A program made the translations under genes and the position numbers. 64,000 bases of DNA from positions 1 to 64,000 of the forward strand of contig NZ_QGGB01000002.1 in assembly GCF_003150675.1 (NCBI RefSeq). Direction: 5' to 3'. Origin of the DNA: Rhodohalobacter mucosus (lineage in GTDB: Bacteria > Bacteroidota > Rhodothermia > Balneolales > Balneolaceae). A model generated the notes under the pieces. The model searched no databases, was not told the DNA's origin, and saw only the letters and a list, made by a program, of their open reading frames with translations. Every line of letters starts with the position of its first letter. The first letter of the stretch is position 1. Shown piece after piece: positions 60,956-64,000 of this stretch.

Positions 60956-63547
60956 TTAAAAATTTATTTTAGCCGTAAATGAAGGCTGGAAACCCAGGTC
61001 GTAGATATCGGCCTGAACCGGTCGCAGCTGTGTTCTTCCCGCCTCCGTTGTTACCACAGGCACCCATTCTCTGTACCAGGGATTATTTCTGCCGGTAAGG
61101 TTATACATATTCGCTCTTAATACCACTCCAGCACCCGACAATTCAGCGCTGTAGCTAATGGACAGGTCCGTTCTGATATAGTCGCCAAGCCGTTCCGGTG
61201 TATCCTCAAAAAGTGTAAGCCTGTCCGGTGCACCGCTCAGATATGTCCAGCTCAGGTGCAGGTCGAGCCCTGCTGCTGGCGTAAACTGAAAAAGAGTTTT
61301 GAATTGGTGTGTGCGGTCCCATTCCGTATAAAACCACTCGCCACTATTCAGCCGTTCGTTTCTCATTTGTGAAACGGACCAGGTGTACGACTGTGTGAAC
61401 GCTGCTTTTCCAAATCGCTGACTGAATAATAGTTCCAATCCGCTTGCATATCCGTCGTTATCGCTGAACCAGGGCTGATTTTCAAACGATGTGTCCAGGT
61501 TCTGAATATTAATTTCGTGATACCTGATATTTTGCTGCCACTTGAAATATGCTTCTGCCTGAAACTTTGCACCACTCCACATGTCAACATAAACTCCTCC
61601 CGACAACAGGTCACTCAGGGTTGGAGGCTGTTCGGGAACAGCTGTAATCCATATGTCTGCCGCAGATAAATTATAAATGGAAAGTTTATAGAGGTACTGG
61701 TAGTTGCGGCTAAATCCGACTGCCGCCGAAATGCGGTTATTCCGAAATAGCGATAGCTTAACCCGGGGTGACAGATTCAGGTAGTCACCGTCACTGTAAT
61801 ATTGTACCCTTACTCCTCCCTGAATAGTGTGTGATTTTGATTCATCGGTTGTAAGGTCAACGTAAACTTCGGGCATGAAAGGGCCGGAGCCCTGAAAGAA
61901 ATCCTGACGGCCCAGTGAGTTTTCCAGATAAGCTGAATCAAAAAAGTTCAATGATACTCCGCCTGTAAACATTCCGGAATTGAATTCACCGGATACATAG
62001 ACATGATTGAGCTCACTTTCATTTTCAAAATTATCCACAAACAAGAGTTGCTGGCCTTCGTTCAGCGAAGGACGCTGATACACAAAGTCTTCTTTCAGCA
62101 TCTCCGTATAGTAGTAGCTGTATCCTCCCTGAAAATGTAAAAACGAGTTGTTGAACCCCGTGTTTCGGTAATTTGAAATGTTGAACGACCGGTTACCCCA
62201 GGTGTTTTTAGTGAGAAACTCGCTCAGATCAAAGCGATTTCCCGGACTGTTGAACCCGGTTCTAACCAGACGCTCCGTTTGCTGTGAAGTACGGTCTCCG
62301 CCTGCATATCCGCTTAAAGCCCAGCGGCTGCCTTCAGAATTTTCAATAAATACCTTCCCGTGGAAATCAAAAAACTGTGCCGAAGAATCAAGGGGACGAC
62401 TGATTCTATCTTCCAGTCTGTCAATATCGTCCGACAAAGAGGAAGGGCGGTCTGTATCAAGGCCCCACGCTATCATGTCGTCAAGTCCAAAGATATTCAC
62501 CTGATCAATAATAGAGTGTCGCGCAGCAATCATAAAGCTTGATTGCCCCCTTCGGATCGGCCCTTCCAAACTCCCTTTTACTACCGTACTGCTTAATCCA
62601 AGGCCTCCACCGTAAGAGTGAAGCGAACCTGACTTTGTAACCAGCGATAACACACCTCCGGGCGGTGCATGGTATTTGGCAGGTGCAACATCATAATAAA
62701 AGTTACCCGTGCGGATGATGTCGGAGTTGAAGCTGTCTATCAAACCAAAGAGATGAGATCGGTTGTAGATTACCGAACCGTCAAGCAGCACATTCAGCGC
62801 GTCCGAATTACTGCCCCTGATATGCGCCCCATCGGAGAGAGATGTACCGCTGTTCACGGACGGGAGAACCGACAGCATTCTAACCGCATTCGCCTCTCCC
62901 GCAGCACTGAATGAACCCGCTTCAAGCATCCCTCTGTAGACGGATCCGTCACTCTTGCCGCTTCCGGAACCCGTTACAACTATTTCAGAGATTTCGTAGG
63001 CTGAAGGCGAAAGACGGATGTGAATTTGCCCGGTGCTGTCAATTGAATTACGATTCATATTCAGCTCATACGAATCGTATCCGATATACGAAACGCGGAC
63101 TGTAAACTCTTCTTCCCCTTCAGGAACAGGAATGCGGTATCTGCCGTGCTGATCCGACTGAGTTATGCTCTGCGTTCCTGAATTTGAAATCAGGGCAACC
63201 GTAGCGAAAGGAAGCTGTTCACCCGACAGTTTATCGATAATTTCGCCTGATATTGCTGAAACCGATACAGGGTTGCGTTGTGATGCATAAATAATAACCT
63301 GTTTTCGGCTGGAGTCTATTTTAGCGCTCAGATCCCACTTCTCAAGCTCATCCAAAAGTTCAGACTGCCAATTCTCGGAATATGTGAGGTACCCGGTCTT
63401 ATTGGCAACCAATGCATCTTTATATAAAAACCGGTATCCCGTTTGCTGTTCAAGGTGTTGTAAAATCTCATGAAGCGGATCATTTCCGCTGTCAGGTGCT
63501 TGCGAGCCACCCATAAATAGCATTATGAAGCCTAAAATATACGCCAT
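60956..63547 (-). CDS. TonB-dependent receptor with STN and carboxypeptidase-regulatory domains
   Basis: An 863-residue receptor. After a short signal (MAYILGFIMLFMGG) comes an STN/SusC-like N-terminal domain (HEILQHLEQQTGYRFLYKDALV). A carboxypeptidase-regulatory domain follows (ISGEIIDKLSGEQLPFATVALI). The plug domain starts near ISEIVVTGSGSG (TonB box region) and includes GAHIRGSNSDALNVLLDGSVIYN. The barrel ends in LGFQPSFTAKINF. The STN domain and the FecR protein encoded just upstream suggest trans-envelope signalling through an ECF sigma factor beyond the window edge. The substrate is unknown. Confidence 0.92.
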   Translation of the reverse strand: MAYILGFIMLFMGGSQAPDSGNDPLHEILQHLEQQTGYRFLYKDALVANKTGYLTYSENWQSELLDELEKWDLSAKIDSSRKQVIIYASQRNPVSVSAISGEIIDKLSGEQLPFATVALISNSGTQSITQSDQHGRYRIPVPEGEEEFTVRVSYIGYDSYELNMNRNSIDSTGQIHIRLSPSAYEISEIVVTGSGSGKSDGSVYRGMLEAGSFSAAGEANAVRMLSVLPSVNSGTSLSDGAHIRGSNSDALNVLLDGSVIYNRSHLFGLIDSFNSDIIRTGNFYYDVAPAKYHAPPGGVLSLVTKSGSLHSYGGGLGLSSTVVKGSLEGPIRRGQSSFMIAARHSIIDQVNIFGLDDMIAWGLDTDRPSSLSDDIDRLEDRISRPLDSSAQFFDFHGKVFIENSEGSRWALSGYAGGDRTSQQTERLVRTGFNSPGNRFDLSEFLTKNTWGNRSFNISNYRNTGFNNSFLHFQGGYSYYYTEMLKEDFVYQRPSLNEGQQLLFVDNFENESELNHVYVSGEFNSGMFTGGVSLNFFDSAYLENSLGRQDFFQGSGPFMPEVYVDLTTDESKSHTIQGGVRVQYYSDGDYLNLSPRVKLSLFRNNRISAAVGFSRNYQYLYKLSIYNLSAADIWITAVPEQPPTLSDLLSGGVYVDMWSGAKFQAEAYFKWQQNIRYHEINIQNLDTSFENQPWFSDNDGYASGLELLFSQRFGKAAFTQSYTWSVSQMRNERLNSGEWFYTEWDRTHQFKTLFQFTPAAGLDLHLSWTYLSGAPDRLTLFEDTPERLGDYIRTDLSISYSAELSGAGVVLRANMYNLTGRNNPWYREWVPVVTTEAGRTQLRPVQADIYDLGFQPSFTAKINF

Positions 63548-63559
63548 TTCGATTGCTGA

Positions 63560-64000
63560 TTATGGATTTGCCCTGAAACGATATCTGTTTTCCGAGATAC
63601 GTTCGAATTCTCCCCCAAGGGTAAGCTCCAGATCATCCAGCACCTGGTTGAGATCATCCAGCTGAATTGAACCACTGAGGCTTTCAGATGCTGCAGTGTC
63701 CGGTATCACGAGCTCAACATCATAATGGTGGCTCAGCTCCTCGGCTATGTCGCTCAATGTTCGTTCATCAAGATTAATCACGTTGTTTATCCAGCCTGTG
63801 AATGTTTCGGGGTTGCCTGATATAGGTGTCGCAGGCCCGCCGGGTTCTAAAACAGAGTATTCACCGGGATCGAGTGTAACCGATTCGCCGGTCCCGGAAT
63901 CTGAAAACCGAACACGCCCCTCTTCCAGAAATACCCTTACATCACTGCTCCAGGTACTTACCGTAAACCTTGTTCCCAGCACATCTACCCTTCCTTCTTC
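63560..64000 (-). CDS. FecR-type anti-sigma regulator, 5' truncated by window edge
   Basis: The frame stays open to position 64000, so only the C-terminal 146 or so residues are seen. VDVLGTRFTVSTWSSDVRVFLEEGRVRF and the later LDERTLSDIAEELSHHYDVELVI (FecR C-terminal/STN-like domain) identify a FecR anti-sigma factor. It is 12 bp upstream of the TonB receptor start, as in Bacteroidota ECF sigma/FecR/TonB-receptor systems. It would transmit receptor occupancy to a sigma factor expected to the right. A GTG at 63982 is internal, not the start. Confidence 0.92.
   Translation of the reverse strand, partial: EEGRVDVLGTRFTVSTWSSDVRVFLEEGRVRFSDSGTGESVTLDPGEYSVLEPGGPATPISGNPETFTGWINNVINLDERTLSDIAEELSHHYDVELVIPDTAASESLSGSIQLDDLNQVLDDLELTLGGEFERISENRYRFRANP

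Overview
The window looks like chromosome from a marine or halophilic member of the Balneolota/Rhodothermota side of the Bacteroidota-like bacteria. This is inferred from gene content, not from a marker-gene tree. Supporting signs are a GWxTD-domain protein, TonB-dependent receptors with carboxypeptidase-regulatory N-termini, FecR proteins, a CHASE2 cyclase, DUF4097 and DUF5686 proteins, a ba3-type oxidase, promoter-like TAnnTTTG motifs and few strong Shine-Dalgarno sequences. There are about 48 credible protein genes, one tRNA and one SRP RNA. No prophage, CRISPR array or plasmid module is visible.

Layout: 1-420 holds heptamer tandem repeats. 421-6229 carries a lipid kinase, a small conserved protein, an aldo/keto reductase, an alpha-oxoamine synthase and an exported S9 peptidase. 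6479-12035 is a putative trans-envelope export locus: LolA-like protein, two FtsX permeases, a LolD-like ATPase and an outer-membrane barrel. 12299-14262 is a two-gene Na+/solute symporter. 14263-15175 is a REP-associated tyrosine transposase (RAYT) gene flanked by matching palindromic repeats. 15263-18687 has an M1 lipoprotein peptidase and a transposase-like gene that appears to have lost its catalytic residues. 18797-26043 is a complete heme-uptake operon (TonB receptor, HmuY, HemS, HmuT, HmuU, HmuV) with a palindromic operator candidate in front and a strong hairpin after hmuY. 26222-34824 holds a GWxTD protein, the dnaX-ybaB-recR recombination/replication cluster, a second M1 peptidase and malic enzyme. 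34866-37965 holds an EEP-family hydrolase, proline dehydrogenase and a DUF4097 repeat protein. 38244-42313 is the ba3 oxidase cluster (IIa, II, I, Sco, cupredoxin) with a perfect FNR-like box. 42389-50962 has a GltS-type symporter, an acyltransferase, a metzincin-like protease, an unknown membrane protein, an ankyrin protein and Ppx/GppA. 51014-56193 has a YheT hydrolase, YpdA, SRP RNA, a CHASE2 adenylate cyclase and FecR. 56575-57240 is tRNA-Ala(GGC) followed by a 175-bp tandem array that copies the tRNA 3' end. 57390-64000 has an OmpA/TSP3 lipoprotein, a DUF5686 protein, a second TonB receptor and an edge-truncated FecR.

The overall picture is an aerobic heterotroph that degrades protein outside the cytoplasm (S9, two M1 enzymes, a metzincin), uses amino acids (proline dehydrogenase, GltS, malic enzyme), scavenges heme and respires with a high-affinity oxidase.

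The least expected material is non-coding. (1) One repeat grammar occurs at four loci: tandem half-palindromes, one completed palindrome, then a constant GC hairpin. Two of the four flank the RAYT gene. (2) Heptamer tandem arrays with different words but the same 7-bp period fill many intergenic gaps. (3) The tRNA-Ala 3' end is copied at each joint of a 175-bp array. (4) An A9 run in dnaX sits at the domain III/IV junction, and both shifted frames stop almost at once, which predicts a short gamma subunit made by slippage.
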